A stretch of DNA of 64,000 nt from Flavobacteriaceae bacterium (lineage in GTDB: Bacteria > Bacteroidota > Bacteroidia > Flavobacteriales > Flavobacteriaceae), in assembly GCA_947483075.1 (NCBI GenBank), contig CANKLE010000006.1, positions 62,001-126,000 on the forward strand. Direction: 5' to 3'. Below the pieces are notes generated by a model, which was given only the letters and a program-made list of their open reading frames with translations, made no database searches and was not told where the DNA came from. Below, piece after piece: positions 1-9,991 of this stretch. Numbering within the stretch: the first letter of the stretch is position 1; each line of letters starts with the position of its first letter. A program made the position numbers and the translations under genes.

Positions 1-1249
1 GCGCTGCAGGTTGCGGACCAAATCCGTTGCTAAAACTAATTCCCGCATTCACCAAATGGCAATAACTCATAATAGTGCCTTTTACCGAATTTGACGGAAT
101 AGGCCCCTGAGGGCAAGACCCTTCGCTGTATCCTGCTTGTTGTCCACAGCCATCAATAGCGGTATCGTCGCCATTCCAATAACAACCGTGGGTATGAGGG
201 GAGCCCAATAAATGTCCCATCTCGTGCGAAATCACTTCGATGGTCCACGAATAGGTAGGCACCGAACTGTAGCTGGTGGTCACGTCGGCGTAACTGAAAT
301 TATCTTGCGAGCAAAGCCCATTAATCGTAACGGCTACTCCGCCTAATCCACCTGGATCAATTCCCACCAATTGGCCTATATCGCCATCAAATACGGGACG
401 CACTTCATTAAACTTAAACAGGTAATCGGAAGAGGAAGTTCCGATGCCTTCGTAGGGATCTTGGGTGGTCCAAATGAAAATATTTTTGATCGCGACACTG
501 ATGCCGTCATTGGCGTACAAGGTTTGCACATTATTAAACACCGAAGTCATCCAGTTGGTTGTGGTTGTGGTATTGTTATTGTTGGATTGGTATAAATTTT
601 TGTCAATTTCGAAATACATCGATACACATCGGGTACTGTTGGGTTGTGTGAGTTCTAGATTTGGCGAATAATTCACCGCTGCTGATTCTTTGGCCGCACA
701 GCTAAAATCATTCAAAACCTTCAAGTCGTTTTCGGCATAGACAATGTATGTTGCATTGTTTTCTAATTTACCCACCACCAAATTGCCCAGTTCCTTGCTC
801 GAAATGATTCCGTTGAGTTCGTTGGCAAAAAAATTGAAGGAGACCACCGAGTTGGGGTTGTTTTTGATCGCCCCTCGGTAGTATAATCCGGGGCTATAGG
901 CTATATTTTTTTGTACATCTGTATCCAGGTGAAAGCCCTGGGTGAATGGATTTACTCGATACAATTGCACCGTTACCGTATTATTTTGATAGGGAATACT
1001 AAGTTCTATAAATTCCTTTTTTTGTGTCATTATGGCCGCAACCTCCGCCGTATTTAGGCTGGCATAGCTAGCTTTTTCAATCGTCGCAGTTATATCGGGC
1101 GTAGGAGTGTATCCGCTAACAGCCAAAACAGCAAAAGGCGTAAATTCGGTGTTAGCCGCATTCAGTTGACTGATTTTTTTAGCTACTTCAAGTTGCGAAA
1201 AGCCAGTAAAACCAATTAGGGACACCAAAAGAATCAGGTAATTTTTCAT
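1..1249 (-). CDS. Secreted zinc metalloprotease, reprolysin-like (3' part outside window)
   Basis: The reading frame starts at an ATG (1247-1249) and runs off the left edge without a stop, so only about 416 N-terminal residues are visible. It begins with a signal peptide (MKNYLILLVSLIGFTGFSQ). A propeptide-like region follows, and then the zinc site HEMGHLLGSPHTH at 203-226, which fits HExxHxxGxxH. Further on, GTIMSYCH looks like the Met-turn of metzincins. This organisation suits an exported M12B/reprolysin-type peptidase. In Flavobacteriaceae such proteins usually carry a T9SS C-terminal domain, but that end is not in the window. Family assignment is strong; substrate is unknown. Confidence 0.85.
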   Translation of the reverse strand, partial: MKNYLILLVSLIGFTGFSQLEVAKKISQLNAANTEFTPFAVLAVSGYTPTPDITATIEKASYASLNTAEVAAIMTQKKEFIELSIPYQNNTVTVQLYRVNPFTQGFHLDTDVQKNIAYSPGLYYRGAIKNNPNSVVSFNFFANELNGIISSKELGNLVVGKLENNATYIVYAENDLKVLNDFSCAAKESAAVNYSPNLELTQPNSTRCVSMYFEIDKNLYQSNNNNTTTTTNWMTSVFNNVQTLYANDGISVAIKNIFIWTTQDPYEGIGTSSSDYLFKFNEVRPVFDGDIGQLVGIDPGGLGGVAVTINGLCSQDNFSYADVTTSYSSVPTYSWTIEVISHEMGHLLGSPHTHGCYWNGDDTAIDGCGQQAGYSEGSCPQGPIPSNSVKGTIMSYCHLVNAGISFSNGFGPQPAA

Positions 1250-1317
1250 AGTGAAATAGGTTGAGTAATGGGTTCAAATATAGGAATTAAAGCATATTTA
1301 ATTCGTTAATCAAAGGG

Positions 1318-1692
1318 TCAAAAATGATAAAAGGCATTTTCTAGGTGTTCTAAACTGGGTTTTTCCTTTAACTTTCCTGCTTGAGGGAGTGTGATGGCAA
1401 TGATGTCAAATCGCACTTCTACATCCAGTTCGTGTTCTTCTACATAAGCCGAAACCGCTTTGACCAGGAGTTGAATTTTCTTGGGCGTTACAAAATCTTG
1501 TGGATCGCCAAAATGTGCTGAGGTCCTGGTTTTTACTTCAATTACAGCCAAGGTAGTTCCTTGTTGTGCCAAAATATCTACTTCCGCTTTTTGATAGGTC
1601 CAATTGGTGTGCAGAATGGAATAGCCTTTTTGGAGCAGGTGTTCTACCGCCCATTCCTCGCCCTGTTTGCCCAATTCGTTATGCGCAGCCAT
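1318..1692 (-). CDS. yraN: YraN family (UPF0102) nuclease-fold protein
   Basis: The protein has 124 residues, normal for the family. GKQGEEWAVEHLL near the N-terminus, AEVDILA and VIEVKTRT form the E...D...ExK pattern of the PD-(D/E)XK nuclease fold that defines YraN/UPF0102. Its cellular role is not established in general. The start overlaps the stop of the upstream ldcA (TAATG), so the two genes are probably translated together. Its 3' end lies about 70 bp from the start of the metalloprotease gene. Confidence 0.88.
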   Translation of the reverse strand: MAAHNELGKQGEEWAVEHLLQKGYSILHTNWTYQKAEVDILAQQGTTLAVIEVKTRTSAHFGDPQDFVTPKKIQLLVKAVSAYVEEHELDVEVRFDIIAITLPQAGKLKEKPSLEHLENAFYHF

Positions 1693-2588
1693 TAGTCTAT
1701 ATACAATTCTGTTCCCAAAGCAGTTACGGTCAATCTTGCTTTACTCCCAAAAGGCAAGGCACGATTATCTGCGATATGGCCTGCAGGAAAATGATAGGCA
1801 ATAGGAATATTCAAAGGGGTTAAATGCTCAGCAAGAATTTCATAGGCCGATTTTCCCCATGGGATTTCGTTGTCGTGCATTTGACTGAATGTGCCTACAA
1901 TAACGCCGCTAAGTTGGGAAAATAATCCGCTTCGTTTCAAGCCCATACACATTCGGTCTAGGTGGTATAAGTATTCGTCTAAGTCTTCGATGAATAAAAT
2001 TTTTCCAACACCATCAAGCTGAGAAACAGAGCCCATCAAGCTGTATAAAATGGATAAATTGCCGCCAATCAATTCACCCGTTGCCGAGCCCAATTGGTTC
2101 TCTGGTTGAAACGGCAATTCGTAATGCAGCGGCTCATTAAACAAAATTTTACGCAAAGATTCGAGGGCTTCAGTACTTGCTTTTTCTACATTCACGGGCA
2201 TTAATCCATGAATTGAGGCGAATCCCATTTTTTGCAAATGCACGTGTAAAACCGTTACGTCACTAAACCCGATGATCCATTTGGGGTGTTTTTTAAGTGG
2301 ACTAAAATCAACCAAATCTATCATGCGGACGGTTCCGTAGCCCCCTCGGACACACCAGATTGCTTTTATATCCGGGTTTTCGAGTTGTGCTTGAAAGTCG
2401 GCGGCACGTTGGGCATCGGTACCTGCCAATTGGTGATTATCGAGCCCGATGGTTTGCCCAACAAGCACTTTTAGCCCCCAGGATTCAAGCAAGTCAATGG
2501 CCGGCTGTAAATTGGGTAAGCTATTTTTTCTTGCAGTAGCTACAATAGCTACCGTATCGCCAAATCGTAAAGGTTGAGGGTGTGTCAT
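1692..2588 (-). CDS. ldcA: LD-carboxypeptidase (peptidase family S66)
   Basis: This 298-residue protein matches the S66 family, which removes the terminal D-alanine from murein tetrapeptides during peptidoglycan recycling in the cytoplasm. The visible signature is RGGYGTVRMIDLVDF, then GFSDVT with the nucleophilic Ser, FIEDLDEYLYHLDRM with the likely catalytic Glu, and HFPAGHIADNRALPFG with the His. I chose the ATG at 2588 because MTHPQPLRFGDTVAIVATA is the normal family start. An in-frame upstream start at 2606 would overlap the divergent metG leader. It forms an overlapping pair with yraN. Confidence 0.9.
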   Translation of the reverse strand: MTHPQPLRFGDTVAIVATARKNSLPNLQPAIDLLESWGLKVLVGQTIGLDNHQLAGTDAQRAADFQAQLENPDIKAIWCVRGGYGTVRMIDLVDFSPLKKHPKWIIGFSDVTVLHVHLQKMGFASIHGLMPVNVEKASTEALESLRKILFNEPLHYELPFQPENQLGSATGELIGGNLSILYSLMGSVSQLDGVGKILFIEDLDEYLYHLDRMCMGLKRSGLFSQLSGVIVGTFSQMHDNEIPWGKSAYEILAEHLTPLNIPIAYHFPAGHIADNRALPFGSKARLTVTALGTELYID

Positions 2589-2709
2589 GAAATGCAACTT
2601 TGACACAAAGATATAAAAACCATGCTGTGCTATTCAATAATCGGAAAAACCCAGATGTGCAAGCTCAGTTTTTCGACGGGAATCGGTCAAAACTCTCAAT
2701 TCTATTGCT

Positions 2710-2717
2710 TATTTTTG
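2710..2717 (+). promoter_or_regulatory. Putative -7 box for metG
   Basis: TATTTTTG fits the Bacteroidota -7 consensus TAnnTTTG and lies about 45 bp before the chosen metG start. A promoter here would leave the upstream in-frame sequence (2600-2709) untranslated, which supports the shorter MetG. Confidence 0.5.
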
Positions 2718-2761
2718 CCAAGCAAAAGGCATTCCCCCCTTTGTTTTATAAACCAACTTGT

Positions 2762-4816
2762 ATGTTAGCACATCCTAAACGTTATACCATCACCGCCGCT
2801 TTGCCCTATACCAATGGCCCTATTCATATTGGTCATTTGGCCGGCGTTTATGTTCCTTCGGACATTTATGCGCGTTATTTGCGTTTACAAGACCAAGATG
2901 TAGCGTTTATTTGTGGCAGCGACGAACATGGGGTAGCCATCTCGATGAAGGCAAAAAAAGAGGGGATTAGCCCACAAGAAGTAATTGACAAATACGATAA
3001 AATTATCCGCCAATCGTTTATCGATTTTGGCATATCGTTTGATAATTACTCCCGAACTTCGTCCAAAATTCACCACGAAACCGCTTCGGCCTTTTTCAAA
3101 AAATTATACGAGAAGGGCGATTTTATCGAAGAAGTGACCGAGCAATTGTATGACGCCAAAGCCGATCAGTTTTTAGCCGATCGCTTTGTAACCGGCACCT
3201 GCCCCAAATGCAGCAACGAAGAAGCCTACGGCGACCAGTGCGAAAAATGCGGATCTACGCTCAATGCCACCGACTTAATCAATCCCAAATCAACGCTGTC
3301 TGGAGAAACACCAATCTTAAAATCGACTAAACATTGGTTCTTGCCTTTGGATCGCTACGAGTCTTTTTTGAAAGAGTGGATTTTAGTAGGTCATCACAAA
3401 GATTGGAAAACCAATGTGTTGGGCCAAGTAAAATCTTGGATAGACGACGGCTTGAAACCCCGTGCGGTAACCCGCGATTTAGATTGGGGAATCGATGTTC
3501 CTGTTGAAGGCGCCCAAGGCAAAAAATTGTATGTATGGTTTGATGCCCCCATTGGCTATATCTCCGCTACTAAAGAATGGGCCGCTCGCGAGGGAAAAGA
3601 TTGGGAGCCCTATTGGAAATCGGCCGACACCAAATTAGTACACTTCATTGGCAAAGACAATATAGTTTTTCATTGTATTATTTTCCCCGCTATGCTCAAA
3701 GCCGAAGGCAGTTTTATATTGCCTGATAATGTTCCGGCCAACGAGTTCTTGAATTTAGAAGGCAACAAATTATCGACCTCCAAAAACTGGGCGGTTTGGT
3801 TGCACGAATATTTGCACGATTTTCCGAATCAGCAGGATGTATTGCGCTATGCCCTAACCGCCAATGCGCCCGAAACCAAAGACAATGACTTTACTTGGAA
3901 GGATTTCCAAGCCCGAAACAACAACGAATTGGCCGCCATTTTTGGAAACTTTGTGAATCGCGTGGTGGTACTCACCCAAAAATATTACGAGGGGGTAGTC
4001 CCTTCTCCCGCTGAATTTTCGGATTTCGACACCCAAGTACTTGCCGAATTACGCGCTTATCCAGCCGTGATTTCGAGCTCTATTGAACGCTACCGCTTTA
4101 GAGAAGCCCAAGGCGAAATGATGCAAGTCGCTCGTTTAGGCAACAAATATCTAGCCGACGAAGAGCCCTGGAAAGTCATCAAAACCAATCCGGAGCGCGT
4201 GCAAACCCAACTGTATGTGGCCCTTCAAATTGCTGCAGCCTTACAAGTATTGTGCGAACCTTTTTTGCCGTTTACCGCTCATAAACTTGCCCATATTCTA
4301 AACTGGAAAAGCAGCACTTGGAATGCGATAAGTCAAGAGGGGGTACTACTCCCTGCTGGTCATACTATTGGCGCCGCACAAATTTTGTTTAAACAAATTG
4401 AAGACGCCGCAATTCAACACCAAATCGATAAATTAGAAGCAAGCAAGGTGGCCAATGCCGCCGAAAACAAAACTATTATGGCACAAAAAGAGTTAGTACA
4501 GTTTGATGATTTTGCTAAAATGGATTTACGTGTAGGCACCATCTTGGCTGCTGAAAAAATGCCTAAAGCCAATAAACTACTGGTCTTGAAGGTAGATACT
4601 GGCCTCGATCAACGCACGATTGTATCGGGCATTGCAGAGCATTTTTCACCCGAAGAAATAGTAGGAAAAAAAGTAACGGTTTTGGTCAATTTAGCTCCTA
4701 GAGAATTACGAGGGGTAGAGAGTCAAGGCATGATATTGATGACAACTAATGCCGAAGGCAAGTTGGTTTTTGTAAACCCTGCAGACGAAGCGCCCAATGG
4801 GGAAACGATAAGTTGA
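2762..4816 (+). CDS. metG: Methionyl-tRNA synthetase with C-terminal tRNA-binding domain
   Basis: The 684-residue class I synthetase charges tRNA-Met. The HIGH motif is at residues 22-25 (PIHIGHL). The zinc knuckle is the four-cysteine [18 protein letters not shown], and the KMSKS loop appears as KLSTS near residue 338. From about residue 575 an EMAP-II/Arc1p-like OB domain follows ([18 protein letters not shown]), as in E. coli-type dimeric enzymes. I chose the ATG at 2762 because [20 protein letters not shown] is the conserved beginning. The frame stays open upstream to 2600 but that stretch is not family-like. The stop overlaps the ATG of the next gene (TGATG). Confidence 0.96.
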   Translation: MLAHPKRYTITAALPYTNGPIHIGHLAGVYVPSDIYARYLRLQDQDVAFICGSDEHGVAISMKAKKEGISPQEVIDKYDKIIRQSFIDFGISFDNYSRTSSKIHHETASAFFKKLYEKGDFIEEVTEQLYDAKADQFLADRFVTGTCPKCSNEEAYGDQCEKCGSTLNATDLINPKSTLSGETPILKSTKHWFLPLDRYESFLKEWILVGHHKDWKTNVLGQVKSWIDDGLKPRAVTRDLDWGIDVPVEGAQGKKLYVWFDAPIGYISATKEWAAREGKDWEPYWKSADTKLVHFIGKDNIVFHCIIFPAMLKAEGSFILPDNVPANEFLNLEGNKLSTSKNWAVWLHEYLHDFPNQQDVLRYALTANAPETKDNDFTWKDFQARNNNELAAIFGNFVNRVVVLTQKYYEGVVPSPAEFSDFDTQVLAELRAYPAVISSSIERYRFREAQGEMMQVARLGNKYLADEEPWKVIKTNPERVQTQLYVALQIAAALQVLCEPFLPFTAHKLAHILNWKSSTWNAISQEGVLLPAGHTIGAAQILFKQIEDAAIQHQIDKLEASKVANAAENKTIMAQKELVQFDDFAKMDLRVGTILAAEKMPKANKLLVLKVDTGLDQRTIVSGIAEHFSPEEIVGKKVTVLVNLAPRELRGVESQGMILMTTNAEGKLVFVNPADEAPNGETIS

Positions 4817-5310
4817 TGAAACGGTTATTCAAAAACTTGTCTCTTTCAGCTGGAATTACGTATGTTGCCTCACTTGCAATATGGCAATTATTTTTCAGTA
4901 ATAATTTGGTGTTGAAACCCATATTATGGGAAATACACACCATTTTTACCAGTGTTTTATTGTTTTTTATCCTAATGAACTACACCCTCAACACTAAATT
5001 ATTTGACATCATCAAAATTGTTTTCCGCATTTTAATAAAAGTTTGGTTTGTTATCTTCATCGCTTTTTCCATGCACAAAAAATTGTTTAATGTGAAAGGA
5101 TTTTTACTCACGGCTACCTTTGTGTTTGGTTATTTAGAGGGATTTATTGACCTCAATTCTTGGCTCAACAAACCTAATTCGTCCTTTGTGTTTGATTATT
5201 TTTCTGCAGTCAATTCACCCAAATCACGACTCACTATTTGCGTACTAGGAATTTCCTGGGTTCATATTTTATCTGCTTGTATCGCTTTGATTTATTTTTC
5301 AATTAACTAA
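4816..5310 (+). CDS. Hypothetical multi-pass membrane protein
   Basis: I do not recognise this 164-residue protein. It has about four hydrophobic segments (roughly residues 10-28, 38-56, 72-85 and 140-160). A loop between the third and fourth holds GYLEGFIDLNSWLNKPN. The ATG overlaps the metG stop, and the HAD hydrolase follows after two bases, so it sits inside an apparent metG operon. The role is unknown; an inner-membrane location is inferred from hydrophobicity only. Confidence 0.7.
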   Translation: MKRLFKNLSLSAGITYVASLAIWQLFFSNNLVLKPILWEIHTIFTSVLLFFILMNYTLNTKLFDIIKIVFRILIKVWFVIFIAFSMHKKLFNVKGFLLTATFVFGYLEGFIDLNSWLNKPNSSFVFDYFSAVNSPKSRLTICVLGISWVHILSACIALIYFSIN

Positions 5311-5312
5311 CC

Positions 5313-6002
5313 ATGGCGCTAAAAATAATTGCCTTTGACGCCGACGACACCTTGTTTATAAACGAGCCGTATTTTCAGCAAACCGAGCAAGCTTTTTGTG
5401 ATTTATTGGCCGACTATTTACCCAAACACGAATTAGAAAAAGAGTTATTTCGAATCGAAATGCAAAATTTAGAGCTTTACGGTTATGGGATTAAAGGCTT
5501 TGTTCTTTCTATGATAGAAACCGCCTATTTAGTTTCTGATCACACTATTCCGGCTTCAACCCTTGCTAAAATTATTGCCTTAGGAAAAGAAATGCTTCAA
5601 CAGCCCATAGAACTGATAAACGGTGTTGAAGAAACTTTACAAGCACTTCAAGGTAAATACAAACTAATAGTAGCCACCAAAGGGGGCCTAAAAGACCAAC
5701 AGCGCAAACTGCACGATTCGGGCTTAGGGCCTTATTTTCATCACATTGAAGTTATGGCTGACAAACAAGTACTCAACTACCAAAAACTATTAAGCCGTTT
5801 AGAGGTAGAACCGCAGCATTTTATGATGGTGGGCAACTCCCTCAAATCGGATGTAATTCCGGTTTTAGAAATGGGTGGTTACGGTGTGCACGTGCCTTTT
5901 CATATTACCTGGGAACACGAGAAAATAAGTCATCAAGTGGTGCATCCTCATTACACCACCATTGAGCAACTCACCGATTTACTAACCATACTGCCCTTGT
6001 AA
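5313..6002 (+). CDS. HAD family hydrolase
   Basis: The 229-residue protein has the HAD phosphatase motifs in order: motif I AFDADDTLF (nucleophile and acid/base Asp), motif II in LIVATKGG, the Lys region around HIEVMADKQ, and motif IV VGNSLKSDVIPVLEMG. A helical cap lies between motifs I and II, as in subfamily I phosphatases of small phosphorylated metabolites. The substrate cannot be read from the sequence. It is the third gene of the metG run and overlaps the next gene by TAATG. Confidence 0.88.
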   Translation: MALKIIAFDADDTLFINEPYFQQTEQAFCDLLADYLPKHELEKELFRIEMQNLELYGYGIKGFVLSMIETAYLVSDHTIPASTLAKIIALGKEMLQQPIELINGVEETLQALQGKYKLIVATKGGLKDQQRKLHDSGLGPYFHHIEVMADKQVLNYQKLLSRLEVEPQHFMMVGNSLKSDVIPVLEMGGYGVHVPFHITWEHEKISHQVVHPHYTTIEQLTDLLTILPL

Positions 6003-6631
6003 TGAAACACATTATCGATTTAGCAAATTGGAATCGCAAGGAACATTTTGAGTTTTTCAATTCTTTTGAAGAACCGTTTTTTGGCATTACGACCCAATTG
6101 GAATGTGAAAACGCCTACCATAAAGCAAAATCGATTGGCGTTTCATTTGCAACCTATTATTTACATAAAACCTTAGTGGCTGTAAACGAAAACAAAGCCT
6201 TTCGAGTGCGAATCGAAAATAATGAGCTGGTTGAATTTTCACAAATCCATGGATCGCCGACAGTATTGCGTGCCGATAAAACATTCGGGTTTTCTCAAAT
6301 TAATTTTGATCCCGACTTGGTTGTTTTCGCGCAAAACGCAACGCTTGAGATTTCCCGCGTAAAAGAAACCACGGGTTTATTTACCCGTGATTTTTCTTCC
6401 AATGTAATTCATTTTTCAGTGCTTCCTTGGATTTCATTTACTTCGTTTTCGCATGCCCGAAGTTTTACACTTCCAGACAGCTGCCCAAAAATGACCTTCG
6501 GAAAAATTACACTAGACGCTCATGGCAAGCGAAGCATTCCCTTTTCTGTTCACGTGCACCACGGCTTAGTAGACGGCTACGATGTAGGTGTATTTGTGAA
6601 CAGATTGCAAGATCTGCTAAACGAAAACTAA
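6002..6631 (+). CDS. CatA-like O-acetyltransferase (chloramphenicol acetyltransferase fold)
   Basis: The 209-residue protein has the length and organisation of type A chloramphenicol acetyltransferases. The catalytic motif HHGLVDGYDVG near the C-terminus fits HHxxxDG. FSQINFDPDL and VLPWISFTSFSHA resemble the CAT trimer core. Chromosomal CatA-like proteins are common in Flavobacteriaceae, and many have not been shown to confer resistance, so a general acetyl-CoA-dependent O-acetyltransferase is the safer call. It overlaps the HAD gene stop and ends the operon. Confidence 0.8.
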   Translation: MKHIIDLANWNRKEHFEFFNSFEEPFFGITTQLECENAYHKAKSIGVSFATYYLHKTLVAVNENKAFRVRIENNELVEFSQIHGSPTVLRADKTFGFSQINFDPDLVVFAQNATLEISRVKETTGLFTRDFSSNVIHFSVLPWISFTSFSHARSFTLPDSCPKMTFGKITLDAHGKRSIPFSVHVHHGLVDGYDVGVFVNRLQDLLNEN

Positions 6632-6680
6632 CTTTATTGCATCAAGAAGCGGCAAAAGGGCAGCGTCTTATAAACCAACA

Positions 6681-7007
6681 CTACAACAAACATATTTCTC
6701 CGACTTGAATTTCGGTAATGAATTTTTTATCCCCATTCTTGTCCTCATAGGAGCGGTGGGTAAGTTTGCCATCAACGGCTAATTCTTTTCCTTTGGTTAC
6801 GTATTTTTCTAGGATTTCGGCTGTTTTCCCCCAAGCAGTGATGCGGTGCCATTCGGTTTGTTCTACTTTGTCCCCGTTGTCTTTATAATAGACTTCATTC
6901 GTGGCCAGGGTTAAGGCCGCCACCTTTTTCCCGCTTTCTAATGTTTTTACTTCTGGATCGCTTCCGGCGTTTCCGATCAATTGCACTCTGTTTCTTAAAT
7001 TACTCAT
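6681..7007 (-). CDS. ssb: Short single-stranded DNA-binding protein
   Basis: The 108-residue protein is a single OB fold. It starts MSNLRNRVQLIGNAGSDPEV and contains TEWHRITAWGKTAEIL and VDGKLTHRSYEDKNG, all typical of bacterial SSB. It ends almost directly after the fold (IQVGEICLL) and lacks the Gly-rich linker and acidic DDDIPF tail of housekeeping SSB. It is therefore probably an accessory paralogue that binds ssDNA without the usual tail-mediated partner recruitment. It converges on the CatA-like gene. Confidence 0.9.
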   Translation of the reverse strand: MSNLRNRVQLIGNAGSDPEVKTLESGKKVAALTLATNEVYYKDNGDKVEQTEWHRITAWGKTAEILEKYVTKGKELAVDGKLTHRSYEDKNGDKKFITEIQVGEICLL

Positions 7008-7154
7008 GGCGTTTAAAAAAATTAAAGGTTTATAAATGGTTATTGTTGGTCATCCAACGACACAAATTTGGGGAGTTTTGTTTTGATAACCCGAATTGTA
7101 TTCGTTTGCTTTCGACTGTATTTGTTTGTAAACGGTTGTAATTGAAAAAAATAG

Positions 7155-7162
7155 TACATTTG
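7155..7162 (+). promoter_or_regulatory. Putative -7 box upstream of the zinc-finger/M28 operon
   Basis: TACATTTG matches TAnnTTTG. It lies about 60 bp before the start of the gene at 7224, in the divergent gap with ssb. Confidence 0.5.
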
Positions 7163-7223
7163 ATTTGCGTTCAGTATTCGTTCAAGAACGCAACTTATAC
7201 ACCTGTAATCTAATTTATCCGCC

Positions 7224-7577
7224 ATGAAAAACTGTTTAGAATGCCACGACAAAATTATTGGTCGTGAAGACAAAAAATTTTGCTGTGATGGTTGCCGCAG
7301 CGCTTTCAATAATCGAAGAAACAAAGACAGCACCAATTTAATGCGCAACATCAATTACATTTTGCGTAAAAATTTTAGAATTTTATCCGAGTTAAATCCC
7401 GAGTCAAAAGCTAAAACAACACGAAAAAAACTAATCAATAAAGGGTTTGATTTTACTTATTTTACGCACATTCTTCAGACCAAAACAGGGAATACCTACT
7501 GTTTTTTGTACTCTCAAGGCTATTTGTGTTTAGAAAACGACCTGATTCTATTGGTAAAAAAAGAGGGATCAATATGA
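7224..7577 (+). CDS. Small protein with N-terminal four-cysteine zinc ribbon
   Basis: The 117-residue protein begins with CLECHDKIIGREDKKFCCDGC. Two Cys-pair knuckles (CxxC ... CxxC) should bind zinc, in the style of DUF2116 ribbons. Asn/Arg/Lys-rich helices follow (RNINYILRKNFRILSEL), then a hydrophobic tail. No catalytic motif is visible; a nucleic-acid-binding or adaptor role is only a guess. Its stop overlaps the ATG of the M28 peptidase gene (ATGA), so the two are co-translated. Confidence 0.75.
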   Translation: MKNCLECHDKIIGREDKKFCCDGCRSAFNNRRNKDSTNLMRNINYILRKNFRILSELNPESKAKTTRKKLINKGFDFTYFTHILQTKTGNTYCFLYSQGYLCLENDLILLVKKEGSI

Positions 7578-9991
7578 AAAAAAATTACACGGCAGCACTC
7601 ATATTAGGGTGTTTTTCGGTCTTTTTAATCGGCTTGTACATCACCCAAAACCCCGCGGTTTCTAAAGCCCAATCCTTGTCTGATTTTGACACCCAAAGAG
7701 CATTAGTTCATGTAAAAAAGATGGCTCAACAGCCTCATTTTGTTGGCTCAACAGCCCATGAACAGGTGGCAAACTACCTGACATTAGAACTGCAAAAACT
7801 AGGATTACAGCCCAGTTACCAACAAGGCGTTACCCTCACCGATTGGGGCAATTTAGTCTCTTCGAAAAATATTATCGCACGGATTCCGGGCAGTGACGAA
7901 TCAGAAAAAGCCTTGTTGTTATTGGCGCATTACGACAGCGCCCCCCATTCGTTTTCGCACGGCGCCAGTGATGATGCCTCGGGGGTAGCGACTATTTTAG
8001 AAGGTGTTCGCGCATTTCTGCACAGTAAATCCCCGCACAAAAACGACATCATCATCTTATTTACAGACGCCGAAGAACTCGGATTAAATGGCGCCGCTTT
8101 GTTTGTTACCCAGCACGCCTGGGCCAAAGAGGTTGGGTTGGTGTTGAATTTTGAAGCCCGCGGCAGTAGTGGTCCAAGCTACATGCTCATGGAAGTTAAC
8201 CGTGGAAATGCAAAAATGACCCAGGCATTTAGCGCAGCCAATCCGGTATTTCCGGTAACCAATTCGCTGTTGTACAGCCTATACAAAATGCTTCCCAACG
8301 ACACCGACTTAACGGTTTTTAGGAAACAGGGTGCCATTCAGGGGTTTAATTTTGCCTTCATTGACAATCATTTTAATTACCATACCGCTCAAGATGATTT
8401 TCAGCACATCAATCCCAAGAGCATCTCACACCAAGGCTACTATTTAATGCCATTGTTGCACTATTTTTCTAATAGCGACCTGACGTCACTCGAATCGGCG
8501 GCGGACGAAGTGTATTTTACCCTTCCGTTTGTGTTTGTTCACTATCCCTTCAGTTGGAACCTCATTTTATGCGGATTAGCCCTAGGACTCTTTGTTATTT
8601 TACTCTTTGTAGGCCTAGGCAAACGAATTCTTCATTTTTCAGAAATTGGTAAAGGATTTTTGCGCTTTTTTGGATTACTTGCTGTGATTGGAATCCTTAG
8701 TTATGGATTATGGCCCTTGCTGAATCTAATCAATCCAAGTTATTCCGACATTCTGCAGGGATTTACCTACAACGGCCATTGGTATATTGCGGCAGTTATT
8801 GCTCTCGCTTTTGGATTGGCTTTTTTGGGCTACCAAAACACCACTAAACTCAACAGCGAATTCAATTATTTTATTGCGCCTTTGTTGGTTTGGATTGTAA
8901 TCCAGTTTTTGATTGCGGTCTATTTGCCTGGCGCAGGCTTTTTTATACTTCCTTTATTTGGAAGTTTACTGATGTTGGGCTACTATGTGGTAACACAAGA
9001 AACCAGCCTCACTTGGAATTTAGTGTTTAGTATTCCAGCGGTTTTGATTTACAGTCCCTTTATCGTAGTTTTCCCCATAGGCCTTGGTCTAAAAATGTTG
9101 CCCGTTACCGGGGCATTCACCTTCCTTGTTTTTTCCTTGCTTTTGCCTGTTTTTTTAGCAATCACTCGAAAAACAGTGGCCGGAATAATTTCTTTATTGT
9201 TCGGTTTGTTTTTTATTGCGATGGCACAATACGATTCTGCATTTGTTGCGGGCAAAGCCAAACCCAATAGCTTGCTTTATGTGTACGATGCCCAAACCAA
9301 GCAAGCCGTTTGGACGACCTACGACAGCCATGTTGACGAGTGGACCAAAATCTATTTAAGCAGCAATCCCAGCCCAGCCCAGGCGCTCAATAATTTACCT
9401 TTGTACAGCAAATACCACTCCAAATTTACCTATGAAAGCCCGGCACCACGAATAGCCCTAACTCCGCCCACGGTGGTGTTTGAAAAAGATTCAATCGATG
9501 CCCACTACCGCCATGTGCAAATTTCGATTACGCCCAACCGAAAAGTAAATCGCTACGATGTTTTTGCCTCCGAACAGCTTTCATTTTATAATCTTAAAGC
9601 CAATGGCGCATCCTTGATTCAATCCAAAGGCACTTCCTTACTTGGTAAAAAAGGAAGTCAATACCCGAGAAACGGTCAAAAATTATTGAGTTATTATGTG
9701 GTCGACAACAAACCCTTGGTGCTGTCCTTTCAGTTGCTAAAATCGGCCCAATTAGACTTAGATTTATTGGAAAGTTCGTTTGATTTACTGTTAAATTCTC
9801 AACTTAAACTCAACCCAAGACCTAGGTGGATGATGCCCACACCCTTTGTGTTGACTGATGCGGTAGTGTTACACCAGAAAATTAAACACAGCGCAATAGT
9901 CGTTTCCAAAAAAGTCCGATTCACTTTTCCCCAAACAAAAAACGACAGCACACAAGTGACTATCGACTCCCTAAAATCAGTAGGCAAATGA
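7574..9991 (+). CDS. M28 family membrane peptidase
   Basis: The 805-residue protein has an N-terminal membrane anchor (residues about 6-24) and an M28 aminopeptidase domain. The co-catalytic zinc ligands are visible as LAHYDS (His), SDDASG (Asp), TDAEELGL (Glu-Glu), NFEARG (Glu) and YHTAQDD (His). Eight or nine transmembrane segments follow, and a C-terminal soluble domain. This layout resembles the vacuolar Pff1-type M28 proteins. I chose the ATG at 7574 because it overlaps the preceding stop and gives a proper anchor. Its own stop overlaps the next start (ATGA at 9988). Confidence 0.88.
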   Translation: MKKNYTAALILGCFSVFLIGLYITQNPAVSKAQSLSDFDTQRALVHVKKMAQQPHFVGSTAHEQVANYLTLELQKLGLQPSYQQGVTLTDWGNLVSSKNIIARIPGSDESEKALLLLAHYDSAPHSFSHGASDDASGVATILEGVRAFLHSKSPHKNDIIILFTDAEELGLNGAALFVTQHAWAKEVGLVLNFEARGSSGPSYMLMEVNRGNAKMTQAFSAANPVFPVTNSLLYSLYKMLPNDTDLTVFRKQGAIQGFNFAFIDNHFNYHTAQDDFQHINPKSISHQGYYLMPLLHYFSNSDLTSLESAADEVYFTLPFVFVHYPFSWNLILCGLALGLFVILLFVGLGKRILHFSEIGKGFLRFFGLLAVIGILSYGLWPLLNLINPSYSDILQGFTYNGHWYIAAVIALAFGLAFLGYQNTTKLNSEFNYFIAPLLVWIVIQFLIAVYLPGAGFFILPLFGSLLMLGYYVVTQETSLTWNLVFSIPAVLIYSPFIVVFPIGLGLKMLPVTGAFTFLVFSLLLPVFLAITRKTVAGIISLLFGLFFIAMAQYDSAFVAGKAKPNSLLYVYDAQTKQAVWTTYDSHVDEWTKIYLSSNPSPAQALNNLPLYSKYHSKFTYESPAPRIALTPPTVVFEKDSIDAHYRHVQISITPNRKVNRYDVFASEQLSFYNLKANGASLIQSKGTSLLGKKGSQYPRNGQKLLSYYVVDNKPLVLSFQLLKSAQLDLDLLESSFDLLLNSQLKLNPRPRWMMPTPFVLTDAVVLHQKIKHSAIVVSKKVRFTFPQTKNDSTQVTIDSLKSVGK

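Noticed and set aside
371..671. Plus-strand open frames over the left metalloprotease
   Set aside because: They are antisense shadows of a gene with signal peptide and intact HExxH site.
2600..2761. In-frame upstream extension of MetG by 54 residues
   Set aside because: The extension is not like any MetG, overlaps the divergent ldcA start, and contains the likely promoter; the family start is the ATG at 2762.
6002..6631. Chloramphenicol resistance gene
   Set aside because: CatA-like chromosomal proteins with the same HHxxxDG motif are common without shown resistance; the context is an ordinary housekeeping operon.
6681..7007. ssb as a truncated pseudogene because the acidic tail is missing
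   Set aside because: The OB fold is complete and short SSB paralogues of this length are regular in the group.
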